From assembly GCA_964570665.1 (NCBI GenBank), contig CAZMZH010000007.1, positions 1 through 64,000 on the forward strand: DNA of 64,000 nt, written 5' to 3'. The stretch is from JAJDAT01 sp964570665 (GTDB lineage: Bacteria > Nitrospinota > Nitrospinia > Nitrospinales > JAJDAT01). Shown here piece by piece: positions 9,090-17,780 of the stretch. The translations under genes were made by a program, and so were the position numbers. The first letter of the stretch is position 1, and each line of letters opens with the position of its first letter. The notes under the pieces are model-generated. The model had not been told where the DNA came from. It ran no database searches and saw only the letters and a list, made by a program, of their open reading frames with translations.

Positions 9090-9623
9090 ATGGAATTTAA
9101 ACTACCAATATATAAAATTGATCAAATTAGCCATCTTTCTAAAAATGATGATAATTCTCCTAATTTGAAATGCACAAAGCTTTCTTTTTCTCCCGATATT
9201 AAATTGTCAGAATATAACTTTGGAGTTCGGATTGATTCAAATATTTTTCAACCTGAGTTTTATTTCGGAGACATCTTAATATTTTCAAAAATAGAATCCG
9301 ATAAAGCTTTGCAAAATATATATTTATTTTTAACTGAAGAGTCAGAACCATTAATTGGCGAAATTATTAATACTCAAGAAAAAACAACAAATATTTCTCC
9401 AAAGAAGGATCAATCAAGTTCCAATAAGTATCGGCTTGCAAGAAGAAAAAATTTTATGACCCCTACCCCATTGCATATTCCCACAAGCCAAATCTCTCCA
9501 GTTGCAGATTCTTCTCATGAAAGAGTATTAATTAGACCTATTGGGAATGAAAAACAATTTATTTCAATTCTATGGCAAAAAACCATAAACTCTTTCCCAA
9601 TGGTTTTTATTCATAAAAAATAA
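9090..9623 (+). CDS. Hypothetical protein resembling a degenerate LexA-type (S24) peptidase domain
   Basis: 177 residues. Residues ~44-66 ('GVRIDSNIFQPEFYFGDIL') recall the S24 signature of LexA/CI/UmuD proteases, in which a nucleophilic serine is followed by a proline and then 'GD' (GDSM-x-P-x-x-x-x-GD). Here the Asp-Ser pair, the Pro and the GD are spaced about as expected, but the Met after Ser is replaced and extra residues lie before Pro. There is no N-terminal helix-turn-helix. The C-terminus ('HERVLIRPIGNEKQF') could be the later strand region. This is a motif-level guess only. The MBL-like gene follows 58 bases downstream and may share its transcript. Confidence 0.4.
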   Translation: MEFKLPIYKIDQISHLSKNDDNSPNLKCTKLSFSPDIKLSEYNFGVRIDSNIFQPEFYFGDILIFSKIESDKALQNIYLFLTEESEPLIGEIINTQEKTTNISPKKDQSSSNKYRLARRKNFMTPTPLHIPTSQISPVADSSHERVLIRPIGNEKQFISILWQKTINSFPMVFIHKK

Positions 9624-9681
9624 TTTAAAAAATTACTGCCTACTTTAGGATTAAAAGTTTCTATAAAAAAGGAGTAAAAAA

Positions 9682-10293
9682 ATGTCCCAAATCAAGGAAA
9701 TCGTTAAAGGGATCTATCAATGGTCTACTTTTTCCGAAGAAAAAGGTTTTAACTTTAATGGACTTTTTGTGATCGTTGGAAAGGAGTCTTTTATTATTGA
9801 CCCTCCTGATTTCGACGATACGGTATTATCTGAATTAAAGGATTTGATCTCAAAGTATCCCACCCAAGCAATTTTGCTAACAAACGTTCATCATGACCGA
9901 GCTTCAGAAAAATTAAAATCAGAGTTAGGTATTCCAATTTGGATTCATAAAAAAGACGCCGCAAATTTGGATTTCGAACCTGATAAAACTTTCGAAGATA
10001 ATGAAATCCTATTTGGTATCTTTAGAACAATCACGTTTGAAGATCAAAAATCTCCAGGGGAAACAGCGCTTTTACTAGAAAGCCAAAAGGCTCTCATATT
10101 GGGCGACGCCCTAATAGGGAAGGTTCCGGGTAAAATAAATATGCTACCACCCGATAAATTTAAAGATATTGAAAAAGCAAAGCAGGGGTTAAAAGTTTTG
10201 AACAATTATGAGTTTGACAAATTGCTTCTAGGCGATGGAGAATCAATCTTAGAAAATGCTGGAGCCGTCGTAAAAGATTTTTTGGAGGGATGA
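9682..10293 (+). CDS. Metallo-beta-lactamase-fold protein with a degraded metal site
   Basis: 203 residues, preceded by an excellent AAGGAG site. The layout is that of a metallo-beta-lactamase-like hydrolase: 'FVIVGKESFIIDPP' (usually 'L-I-D-T/P'), then a motif at 67-73, a later 'SPGETALLLES...LILGDALIG' and 'LLGDGES'. The metal motif H-x-H-x-D-H reads N68-V-H70-H-D72-R73: the first and last histidines are lost. The 'H-T/S-P-G-H' position reads K-S-P-G-E, and the late 'GHG' reads GDG. The fold is therefore recognisable, but ordinary two-metal catalysis looks impossible; a structural or sensing role is inferred. It converges with the gene at 10296, with a 2-base gap. Confidence 0.65.
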   Translation: MSQIKEIVKGIYQWSTFSEEKGFNFNGLFVIVGKESFIIDPPDFDDTVLSELKDLISKYPTQAILLTNVHHDRASEKLKSELGIPIWIHKKDAANLDFEPDKTFEDNEILFGIFRTITFEDQKSPGETALLLESQKALILGDALIGKVPGKINMLPPDKFKDIEKAKQGLKVLNNYEFDKLLLGDGESILENAGAVVKDFLEG

Positions 10294-10295
10294 AT

Positions 10296-10925
10296 CTAAT
10301 CTTTAATAACTTTCATAAAGTTTTCAAAGATCATTGAACCGGCTAACGGCCAATCTAAACGATCAAAAGTAGTGTCGTCTAAATCAAAAAAACGAACTAG
10401 TTTTATATAACCAATATCGGTTATCGTTTGCACTATGGAATCGGTATGGGTTTTGGAAACGGGTCGAAAATATTCATTTTTTCTACTCCATTCCCACATA
10501 TTTGGAGAGGTAGCAAAAAATGTATCCATTAATGATTCTGAATCTTTTCTTTCGGCAAGTTTTTTACCAAAATCGTTTAATTCGATCCCTTTTAAAATTA
10601 ATGAAAAACCAAGATAATGTCCCCACCAAAATAAAGTTCTAAACGTAAACATTTCTGTTTTTGAGAACTTTTGCGGCATATCTAATGACATAAAGGGGAA
10701 TCCGTTATGATTTTCACCTTTGGCAATTTGCCCCTTTATAAGATCGGTCCCTTCCGGATAACTTCTCCCATCATTTGCGATTTGCTCGATCAACTTACTT
10801 TTTAAGTTTTCCAAGTTATCGTTTACCTTTTTCATGATCCCTGGTTTTTCCAGAAAAAGCTCATTCTCTTTAATAAGCCTAATCTCTGATTTATTCCAAG
10901 AAGGATCACTCTGGTAAATAATCAA
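10296..10925 (-). CDS. Conserved hypothetical protein
   Basis: 209 residues, soluble, no signal. The stretch 'IAKGENHNGFPFMSLDMPQ', then 'FRTLFWWGHYLGFSLILKG' is reminiscent of an unnamed family I associate with Bacteroidetes genomes; I cannot assign a function. The conserved aromatic/His/Gly-rich centre suggests a folded enzyme or binding domain. The open frame begins at a TTG without a ribosome site, so the start is uncertain; an internal ATG at 10835 (30 residues in) is an alternative. Confidence 0.6.
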   Translation of the reverse strand: MIIYQSDPSWNKSEIRLIKENELFLEKPGIMKKVNDNLENLKSKLIEQIANDGRSYPEGTDLIKGQIAKGENHNGFPFMSLDMPQKFSKTEMFTFRTLFWWGHYLGFSLILKGIELNDFGKKLAERKDSESLMDTFFATSPNMWEWSRKNEYFRPVSKTHTDSIVQTITDIGYIKLVRFFDLDDTTFDRLDWPLAGSMIFENFMKVIKD

Positions 10926-11034
10926 ATTAATTATCTGTAAAAAGGCGTTTAGAAGGGAGGATAACTTAACAAAAAAATATAATTAAGTTAAATTTTGATA
11001 AATATTAGGGTTGCCGAATCGGATTATTTTACCG

Positions 11035-11430
11035 TTATTTGGTTAATCCTTTTTTTTGTACTCTTAAATCATATTTCTGACGTTCTAAAACATATCTAGC
11101 TACCTGGTCGTCTTGGTCTGGCAACATATCCACAAATTGACAACAGCATATATTTTTATCAGGAATAATCCTAACTATCTGTAGTTTAACTTCAAGAACC
11201 CTAGGATCGCCAGGCAATTTAAATTTGACCTTATCAGTTTTACCAGAAGCAAAACCATTATTTTTAAAAGATATACCGCCGGCGCTAATATCTAAAGCGT
11301 TAATTCTTTTTCCCATAAACATAAAAGCAATTGGTTGCTTAGGCAATGGTTGCACCCGAAAAGCGCCGCGGACTTCTGTCGTAGATTTGATCAAACTCTT
11401 TGGCTTATCACTTTTCTTTTTCCAAAACAA
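11035..11430 (-). CDS. PilZ-domain (cyclic-di-GMP-binding) protein
   Basis: 131 residues from the chosen start. The two PilZ ligand motifs are present: R21-x3-R25 ('RGAFR') and D47-x-S49-x2-G52 ('DISAGG'). Established PilZ proteins bind cyclic di-GMP with these residues. I chose the TTG at 11430 because an AGGAG lies 8 bases before it; an upstream TTG at 11460 adds 10 residues. Either way it overlaps the 3' end of the motB-like gene. Its position after motAB suggests that it tunes motor output to cyclic di-GMP, which is inference. Confidence 0.8.
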   Translation of the reverse strand: MFWKKKSDKPKSLIKSTTEVRGAFRVQPLPKQPIAFMFMGKRINALDISAGGISFKNNGFASGKTDKVKFKLPGDPRVLEVKLQIVRIIPDKNICCCQFVDMLPDQDDQVARYVLERQKYDLRVQKKGLTK

Positions 11431-13126
11431 ATTCCACTCTCCTATTTTTTGATCGACCAATCTCTGTTTCGTTAGTAAATAAAGGAAAAAGATCTGCGTA
11501 TCCAGTCGCGGTAACTTTTAACGGATCAATCCCTTTGTCTATAAAATATCTTAAAACAGCTGTTGCCCGAGCTGCCGACAATTCCCAATTGGTGGGAAAA
11601 CGCTCAGTAGAAATTGGAATATCATCTGTATGCCCCTGTATATGAGTTTTATACTGGGGATAAGATTTAATAATTTGAACTATCTCGTCTAAAACAACGC
11701 GCGCTTCTTTAACTAAAAAAGCGTCGGCAGATTCGAATAAAGAATTACCGGGAACTCGAACAATTATTTTAGATTGATCGGTAGCCACATCAATCGTTTC
11801 CGATTTTTCTTCGGCAACATCTTTAATCTCAGTTAATATATCTTTAGATTTTGTCGGTGTCAAACTTTCTATATTCTTTTTAATTTCGACACTATCCAGC
11901 ATTTCTAACATTCCAATACTCGCCGATTCATCTCCTAATATAGCTTCCTTAAATTTCTGCATATTTACCGAAGCGATGGAGTAATAGAGGATAAAAAAGG
12001 TTAGCAAAAGAGTTACCATGTCAGCGTAAGTAATAATCCAATTACCAACAGAATCTTCTTCCATAACCGCGTTGGCAAATTCCATGGTTTTAGCTTTTTC
12101 AAGCTTTAACTCTTTTAATCGCTCTGCAAGCTGATCCTCCATCTTTTTCCGTTCAGCTATGATACGCGTTTCGGCGTCTTTTTTTACTTTGATTAAGTTT
12201 TGCTCGGCTTTTTCTTTTTCGAATTTTAATTCGCCTAATTCGGCTTTTAATTCTTTAATGATTTCAGATGGTAACTGCCTTTTACCTCCAGGCGCTAAGG
12301 GGGCTCCGTCTACAAACAACATTTTTTCGTAAGATTCGATCAACTCTTGTTTTTCAGTGACCATCTCCGAAGATCTTTCGTAAGACTCCTCGATCTTATC
12401 TTGTAGTTCTTTAATTCTTTCTTTCATTTCCCTGATTTCGCCAGGGTCTTCTTTAATTTTCTTTATTTGTTTAACCAGCATGGATTTTTCATGTTCTAAC
12501 TTTGAGCTGGATTTAGAGGCCTCTTCTTTTTCTTTAGAAAGATCTTCGTTTTCCTGTTGGAGTTCTTTATTTTTAATTTCGGATTGTTCAGTAAGCTCTT
12601 CAATGGTCATCAACTTCTTGTGAAGTTTTGAGACTTTATTTTCATTACTTATTTTTTGTTTTTTAAATTCCTTTATTAAAATGTTTTTTTCTTTATCAAG
12701 TTTTTTTAGAGATTTGTTTTCTTCGCTTACCTTTTTCTTTAATTCTCTATTTTTTTTCCTTAGCTCGTTTACTTCTCTCTGTAATTTTGGATCTTGAATT
12801 AGAACTTCTTTGGTAACTTCTTTAACCTGGACCTGACCGCCATCTTCAGTTTTTACGGTCTTTCCTTCGCTTTTATCCTTATCCTTACCCTTATCATCCC
12901 CTTTAGTTTCTGTAGAAGGCCTATTGGCCAACATTGAGTTGTATTTGATTTTTTCTTCTTGGTCGTCGATAACGACCTTTAAATCGAGGATTTTTTGCTC
13001 GTTTAACGCTAAAACTTTTTGAATCCGCTGATCATTCCGCGTTTGCAAGGTTCCAACCCGCTTCAATTCGCGGTCTTTCGCCCTTAATTGTTCCTTGATC
13101 AGTTCAATTTGGGCTTGATTTTTCAT
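11408..13126 (-). CDS. MotB/OmpA-family stator protein with very long N-terminal coiled coil
   Basis: 572 residues, about twice a normal MotB (~300). Residues 1-355 are charged, Lys/Glu-rich and largely coiled coil, with a low-complexity KGDDKGKDKDK stretch near 75-85. The single transmembrane helix comes only at ~362-385 ('ITYADMVTLLLTFFILYYS') and contains the conserved proton-binding Asp (about D369). The OmpA-like peptidoglycan-binding domain is at ~440-568 ('IQGHTDDIPI', 'NWELSAARATAVLRYF', 'GYADLFPLF', 'NRRVEFVLEKE'). In ordinary MotB only ~25 residues precede the helix, so a 360-residue cytoplasmic arm is unusual. motA is directly upstream. Confidence 0.85.
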   Translation of the reverse strand: MKNQAQIELIKEQLRAKDRELKRVGTLQTRNDQRIQKVLALNEQKILDLKVVIDDQEEKIKYNSMLANRPSTETKGDDKGKDKDKSEGKTVKTEDGGQVQVKEVTKEVLIQDPKLQREVNELRKKNRELKKKVSEENKSLKKLDKEKNILIKEFKKQKISNENKVSKLHKKLMTIEELTEQSEIKNKELQQENEDLSKEKEEASKSSSKLEHEKSMLVKQIKKIKEDPGEIREMKERIKELQDKIEESYERSSEMVTEKQELIESYEKMLFVDGAPLAPGGKRQLPSEIIKELKAELGELKFEKEKAEQNLIKVKKDAETRIIAERKKMEDQLAERLKELKLEKAKTMEFANAVMEEDSVGNWIITYADMVTLLLTFFILYYSIASVNMQKFKEAILGDESASIGMLEMLDSVEIKKNIESLTPTKSKDILTEIKDVAEEKSETIDVATDQSKIIVRVPGNSLFESADAFLVKEARVVLDEIVQIIKSYPQYKTHIQGHTDDIPISTERFPTNWELSAARATAVLRYFIDKGIDPLKVTATGYADLFPLFTNETEIGRSKNRRVEFVLEKEK

Positions 13127-13174
13127 CTATTTTTTTTCAATCAGGGAAAACAAAGCTTTTATTGTAAAAAAGTT

Positions 13175-13948
13175 TTACTTATTGAGCATTCTATTCTGCA
13201 TGGGGCGTCTGAGCTTATTTGGAATATAAGAGGAGAGTTTTTCATAAACAAGCATGGGGTTGTTATTTTCCAATATAGAAATTGCGCCCTCAAAAATAAT
13301 TTCTAAATTTATCACTTCCGTAAGGGTACGGGCTTTTAACTTTCCCGCAATGGGACTAAAAATCATATTAGCTAAAATTGTACCGTAAAAAGTTGTGATT
13401 AACGCTACCGCCATTGAAGGACCAACAGACTCTGGGTCATTTAATCTACTCAACATTTGAATCAAGCCAATCAACGTTCCCATCATACCAAAGGCCGGAG
13501 CGTATAATGCCATTTTTCTAAAAACGTCCTGAATAATATAATGCCGTTGTTTCATAGATTCAATTTCAATCATCAGGGTGTCTCTTATCATATTCTCTTT
13601 AGATCCATCTGCGATAAGATTGCATGCTTTTTTTAGAAAAGCGGATTCAATTTCTAACTTACTTAAAGCGACTATTCCCTGTTTTCTGCTTATAACGCTA
13701 ATTTCTAACATGGTTTCGATCATGTCATTTGCATCTTCAATCCTATGAGAAAATACAATTCCTGCCGCCCGAAAGGCAGAAATGACATCTGCTAATTGAA
13801 AAGTTAAGAGCGTAGCTGCAATAGTTCCTCCAAAAACGATCATTACTCCAGGAATATTAATAAAATTATGGATGTCTCCGCCTAAAAATATGGCGGCTAC
13901 AATCAACGACATTCCTGAAATGATCCCTATAAATGATCCTGGATCCAT
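13175..13948 (-). CDS. motA: MotA-family stator protein
   Basis: 257 residues, four predicted membrane helices (~3-22, ~33-51, ~150-172, ~185-207), with the cytoplasmic loop between helices 2 and 3. 'IPGVMIVFGGTIAATLL' and 'APAFGMMGTLIGLIQML' are typical MotA/PomA segments. A strong AGGAGAG precedes the ATG. With the MotB-like partner it forms an ion-driven stator. No other flagellar or gliding genes are in the window, so whether it drives a flagellum is unknown. Confidence 0.9.
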   Translation of the reverse strand: MDPGSFIGIISGMSLIVAAIFLGGDIHNFINIPGVMIVFGGTIAATLLTFQLADVISAFRAAGIVFSHRIEDANDMIETMLEISVISRKQGIVALSKLEIESAFLKKACNLIADGSKENMIRDTLMIEIESMKQRHYIIQDVFRKMALYAPAFGMMGTLIGLIQMLSRLNDPESVGPSMAVALITTFYGTILANMIFSPIAGKLKARTLTEVINLEIIFEGAISILENNNPMLVYEKLSSYIPNKLRRPMQNRMLNK

Positions 13949-14264
13949 TCAACTCTCCTAATACCCATCAATTCTTGAATTAAATAAACTTATCACTTTG
14001 AACTTGTTAACGCAATGTTTACTGATATTTAGAACCCTCTAGACTAATCGCAATTCCACTCATTTTAAGGAGAATGAGGAAAAATAATTGTCAACCTAAA
14101 TAGAATTCTTGGTCAAGTTTACTGAAAAGTTTACTTATCAAAGCATTACCAAGTCGCAAAAACTATTATTATTTCAATACTTTTCGGGATATAGACCGAT
14201 TATGTTTAATTTTTTTTTGAAAAAACATCAAATTTTATTCTTTTTAATAAAATTCATTAAAATT
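13949..14264. other. Intergenic region upstream of motA
   Basis: 316 AT-rich bases separating oppF from motA. It should hold the motAB promoter. A pyrimidine/A-rich stretch near 14200-14260 is the only notable feature; I see no hairpin terminator, repeat or RNA gene. Confidence 0.35.
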
Positions 14265-15230
14265 TTAGTCATAGATATGACATTCAACCCAATGATTTTC
14301 AGAGATTTTTACCGAGGAAGGGGCTTGATGGCGGCATTTATCCATAACTTCTGGACACCGAGTATGAAAACGGCAACCTTTTGGAGGATTTAATGGGCTG
14401 GGGACATCTCCATGAAGAATCTTGCGTTTTAATTTAGGGCCAGGTTTAGGAATGGGATTAGCGGATAAAAGCGCTTGTGTATATGGATGAGCAGGTTCTT
14501 CTCTAAGTTTCTTGGAAGAAGCCGTTTCAACTATTCGCCCTAAATACATAACTGCTACATTATGGGACAAATGACCCACAATATTCAAATCGTGAGAAAT
14601 AAAAAGAAGAGAGAGGTTTAATTCATTTTGCAAATCTTGAAGGAGGTTTATTATTTGAGCTTGAATGGAAACGTCTAGAGCCGATACAGGTTCGTCGCAA
14701 ACAATAAACTCGGGTTCTAAAGCTAAAGCCCGCGCAATACCAATACGCTGACGTTGTCCTCCCGAAAATTCATGGGGATATCTTTTCATATAATCGGGAG
14801 AAAGCCCTACTCTTTCCAACTGAAAAGCTACTTTTTCTTTAATGTCAACCGAAGAAGCTTTTTTATGGACTAACATGGCTTCGCCTATAATTCTTTCAAT
14901 TGTAAAACGCGGATTTATGGAGCTATAAGGATCTTGAAAAATTATTTGAAACCGATTGCGAATTTTTCTAAGTTTTTTTTCAGGCAAACTAACCAAATCT
15001 ATTCCGTCAAATAGTACTTTCCCTTCGGTTGGTTCTAAAAGACGAATTACCATTCGCCCTAAGGTGGTTTTTCCACAACCCGATTCGCCAACTAACCCTA
15101 AGGTTTCCTTTCGATTAATTTCAAAGGAAACTCCCTCAACCGCATGAACAAAGTTACTGGGTTTAGATAAAGCGCCTTCGTAAACAGGAAAGGTTTTCGT
15201 GAGCCCAACGGCTTGAATCAAAAGGCTCAC
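14265..15230 (-). CDS. Oligopeptide/dipeptide ABC transporter ATP-binding protein (OppF/DppF type)
   Basis: 321 residues. Walker A GESGCGKTT (~48-56), Q-loop 'FQDPYSSINPR', signature 'SGGQRQR', Walker B 'FIVCDEP', and the C-terminal oligopeptide extension with cysteines ('GCRFHTRCPEVMDKC'), which places it in the Opp/Dpp group. It starts with GTG in a 4-base GTGA overlap with the oppD-like gene, so the two are translationally coupled and should form a heterodimer. No permease or binding protein is adjacent. Confidence 0.9.
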   Translation of the reverse strand: MSLLIQAVGLTKTFPVYEGALSKPSNFVHAVEGVSFEINRKETLGLVGESGCGKTTLGRMVIRLLEPTEGKVLFDGIDLVSLPEKKLRKIRNRFQIIFQDPYSSINPRFTIERIIGEAMLVHKKASSVDIKEKVAFQLERVGLSPDYMKRYPHEFSGGQRQRIGIARALALEPEFIVCDEPVSALDVSIQAQIINLLQDLQNELNLSLLFISHDLNIVGHLSHNVAVMYLGRIVETASSKKLREEPAHPYTQALLSANPIPKPGPKLKRKILHGDVPSPLNPPKGCRFHTRCPEVMDKCRHQAPSSVKISENHWVECHIYD

Positions 15231-16219
15231 AATGGGTTTAACTCAACAGTATCGTGGAGAAAACAAGCCGTTCGTCGATCTTCTTTAAGTTTATCGATTT
15301 TTAAAAAACTTGGCATTTGATCGCCGCAACGCGGTAAAGCGTCTGGGCATCTTGGTTGAAACGCGCATCCATTTGGCAATTGTGCCGGATCTGGTACGGT
15401 ACCTGGAATTGGATTCAAACGGGTTATGTTGGCGAGATTTGGTAAGGAGTTTAGCAAACCTCTTGTGTAAGGGTGGGCTGGATTTTCAAATAAAGGTTCT
15501 GTTTTACTTTCTTCCACTATCTTTCCGGCATACATAACGGCTACTCTAGCTGCGTATTCCGCTACAATTCCTAAATTATGAGTGATAAGTAAAATCGCCA
15601 TCCCCATTTCTTTTTGCAAACTTTCAAGTAACTCTAATATTTGAGACTGTATCGTAACGTCTAAAGCGGTAGTTGGTTCGTCGGCAATCAAAAGTTTGGG
15701 ATTGCAAGAAATAGCCATAGCGATCATAACTCTTTGTTTCATCCCTCCAGAAAGCTCGTGTGGGTACTGATTAATTCTTTGATCGGGAGAAGGGATGGCG
15801 ACTTTTTTCAATATATCCAAAACTCTTTCTTTGGCTTGTTTTTCAGAAATATTGTTATGTAAAAGTATGGTTTCCGCAATTTGATCGCCAATAGTTAAAA
15901 TTGGATTTAAGGAAGTCATTGGTTCTTGAAAAACCATTCCGATATCGTTGCCCCGCAAAGACTGCATTTCAGACTCTGATAACTCCAGTAAATCTTTGCC
16001 CAAAAATTGGATTGAACCCGAATCAAATCGAGCGGGGGGAGATGGTAATAATCGCAAAATACTTAATGCCGTAACAGATTTTCCACATCCAGATTCACCG
16101 ACTAAGGCGACAGTTTCTCCTTGATTTACCTGTAAGCCAACTCCACGAACGGGATGAACTGTTCCGCTTTCATTCTGAAAGGAAACATTTAGGTTGGATA
16201 TATTCAATAGCGGTTTCAC
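15227..16219 (-). CDS. Oligopeptide/dipeptide ABC transporter ATP-binding protein (OppD/DppD type)
   Basis: 330 residues. Walker A VGESGCGKS (~40-48), 'VFQEPMTSLNPI', signature 'LSGGMKQR', Walker B 'LLIADEPTTALDVT', and a C-terminal cysteine-bearing extension ('GCAFQPRCPDALPRC') that marks the OppD/DppD subfamily. It powers import of peptides or similar solutes with the downstream OppF-like partner. The permeases and periplasmic binding protein must lie elsewhere. The gene starts 25 bases after the PPIase-rhodanese gene, and may be co-transcribed with it. Confidence 0.9.
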   Translation of the reverse strand: MKPLLNISNLNVSFQNESGTVHPVRGVGLQVNQGETVALVGESGCGKSVTALSILRLLPSPPARFDSGSIQFLGKDLLELSESEMQSLRGNDIGMVFQEPMTSLNPILTIGDQIAETILLHNNISEKQAKERVLDILKKVAIPSPDQRINQYPHELSGGMKQRVMIAMAISCNPKLLIADEPTTALDVTIQSQILELLESLQKEMGMAILLITHNLGIVAEYAARVAVMYAGKIVEESKTEPLFENPAHPYTRGLLNSLPNLANITRLNPIPGTVPDPAQLPNGCAFQPRCPDALPRCGDQMPSFLKIDKLKEDRRTACFLHDTVELNPL

Positions 16220-16243
16220 GAATTATTTTCTATTAAGTTATCG

Positions 16244-17122
16244 TTACTTATCGTCTCCTTCTAAGACGTCCTCATATCGGTACTCATCGTCTTCGTCAAT
16301 ATCGTACCTACCCTGTGTGCTATCTATCTTATCAGCCCAACGATCAATTCCGCCTTCTAGGCATTTAACGCTGTTAAAACCTCGTTGAGATAACCATTTT
16401 TGAAAACTTGCGCCTCTATCGCCGTTCCAATCAACTACCACTACCAAATCTTCCTGATTAAGCTGAGATAAAATTGTCTCGTTATTGTTTGGAGTAATTC
16501 GTTGAGAATCTTTTATCTTAGCAATGTCGTACTCCCATTGTTCGCGAACGTCTAAAACGTTAACTGGAGCGCCGTCCTCCAACATCATTTGGAGCTCTTC
16601 GCAAGAAATTGAATACGCGAATCTTTTTTGATAATCGCTATTTAGAGCGCCTAGAATCTCTTCCACATTTTTATTTTGCGATTCGGAAAGAGATTGAATG
16701 GTATCTTTTTCATCGTATCCCAACACAGGTAATCCTATCTGAAACTTTTCAAAAAGAAGTTTTTCCGCTCCAGGTAATGTTCTAGAGACTTCTCTCATCG
16801 GTGTAGAAACTACAAACGGACCCTCTTTTCCATCTTGAGTATCTGTGACAACATCCGTAAACATTAAAATGTGATAACCATAAGGTGAATGCACGGGGCC
16901 AAAAACTTTACCTTTATCTTCAACGGTCAAAGTCAACCCAAAGGAGTCGCCTAAATTGCTTTCATCCATCCAACCTAAATCTCCTCCATTTTCTTTAGAC
17001 GGACAAACGCTGAACTTTTCTACCGCTTGTAAAAAAGGCAAATCCGCATCTAATTCTTTTTTTGCCGCAGCCGCTTCTTCCGGGGTCCGGGTAAAAATTT
17101 GACTCGCCCGAATTTTTAACAT
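16244..17122 (-). CDS. Parvulin-type peptidyl-prolyl isomerase fused to an inactive rhodanese domain
   Basis: 292 residues, cytoplasmic. Residues 1-92 are a parvulin/PpiC rotamase: 'IRASQIFTRTPEEA', 'FSVCPSKENGGDLGW', 'FGPVHSPYGYHILM'. Residues ~130-165 are a small helical unit ('GYDEKDTIQSLSE...VEEILGALN'). Residues ~172-275 are a rhodanese domain ('NVLDVREQWEYDIAKI', 'GGIDRW'), but the catalytic cysteine position is D231 ('VVVDWNGDRGAS'), so it should not transfer sulfur. A perfect AGGAGG ribosome site precedes the ATG. I infer a chaperone or protein-binding role for the rhodanese fold. Confidence 0.87.
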   Translation of the reverse strand: MLKIRASQIFTRTPEEAAAAKKELDADLPFLQAVEKFSVCPSKENGGDLGWMDESNLGDSFGLTLTVEDKGKVFGPVHSPYGYHILMFTDVVTDTQDGKEGPFVVSTPMREVSRTLPGAEKLLFEKFQIGLPVLGYDEKDTIQSLSESQNKNVEEILGALNSDYQKRFAYSISCEELQMMLEDGAPVNVLDVREQWEYDIAKIKDSQRITPNNNETILSQLNQEDLVVVVDWNGDRGASFQKWLSQRGFNSVKCLEGGIDRWADKIDSTQGRYDIDEDDEYRYEDVLEGDDK

Positions 17123-17364
17123 ATTAAAACCTCCTGTTTATATAATAACCGCGTAGTGGCATGTGGTTATAATAAATAACCTTATTGCCAAAAGCGGACA
17201 CATGAAATATGTAGTTCAAATATAATATTATTTCAGACTTTTTAAGTCAAAAGATTAAAGAGTTTCTACATTTCTAATAAAATAGTAAAATATTTAAATT
17301 TTCGCGATTGGTAATTACCATTTTTCAGATTTTTTAAAATTTCAAACTATTGGTAGTTTTTAGT

Positions 17365-17766
17365 ATGGATATGAAGGCCGATTTAAATATTTTATTAGTA
17401 GAAGATTCGCCAAATGTTTTGGAATTGACCAAAGAATTTGTTAAAGAATTAGGATTCGAAAAAATTTACACCGCTCGCGACGGTTCGGAGGCTTTGGACA
17501 GAATCCGATTAATGCATCAAAGGGGAGGTAAATTTGATTTGGTTATTTCTGATTGGGAAATGCCCAAAATGGATGGTTTAATGCTTTTAAAAAAAATAAG
17601 GCAAAACGAAACGCTTAAAAATATCCCGTTCATAATTCTAACGGCCAATGATAAAAAAGAACACGTTTTAAAAGCGGTGCAAGCGGGAACAAATAATTAT
17701 ATAGTCAAACCCGTAGACCCAGAAACATTAGATTTAAAAATAAACGACACTTTAAAAATAAAATAA
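17365..17766 (+). CDS. CheY-like single-domain response regulator
   Basis: 133 residues, receiver domain only. Acidic pocket E13-D14, phospho-acceptor D63 ('ISDWEMPKMDG'), T93 ('FIILTAND') and K115 ('IVKPVD') are all in place. I chose the ATG at 17365; an in-frame TTG at 17350 would add five residues. No histidine kinase is adjacent. Its closest analogues are CheY proteins that bind motors, and motAB lies 3.4 kb away, but a link is only suggestive. Confidence 0.9.
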   Translation: MDMKADLNILLVEDSPNVLELTKEFVKELGFEKIYTARDGSEALDRIRLMHQRGGKFDLVISDWEMPKMDGLMLLKKIRQNETLKNIPFIILTANDKKEHVLKAVQAGTNNYIVKPVDPETLDLKINDTLKIK

Positions 17767-17780
17767 AGTACATTTGTTAA

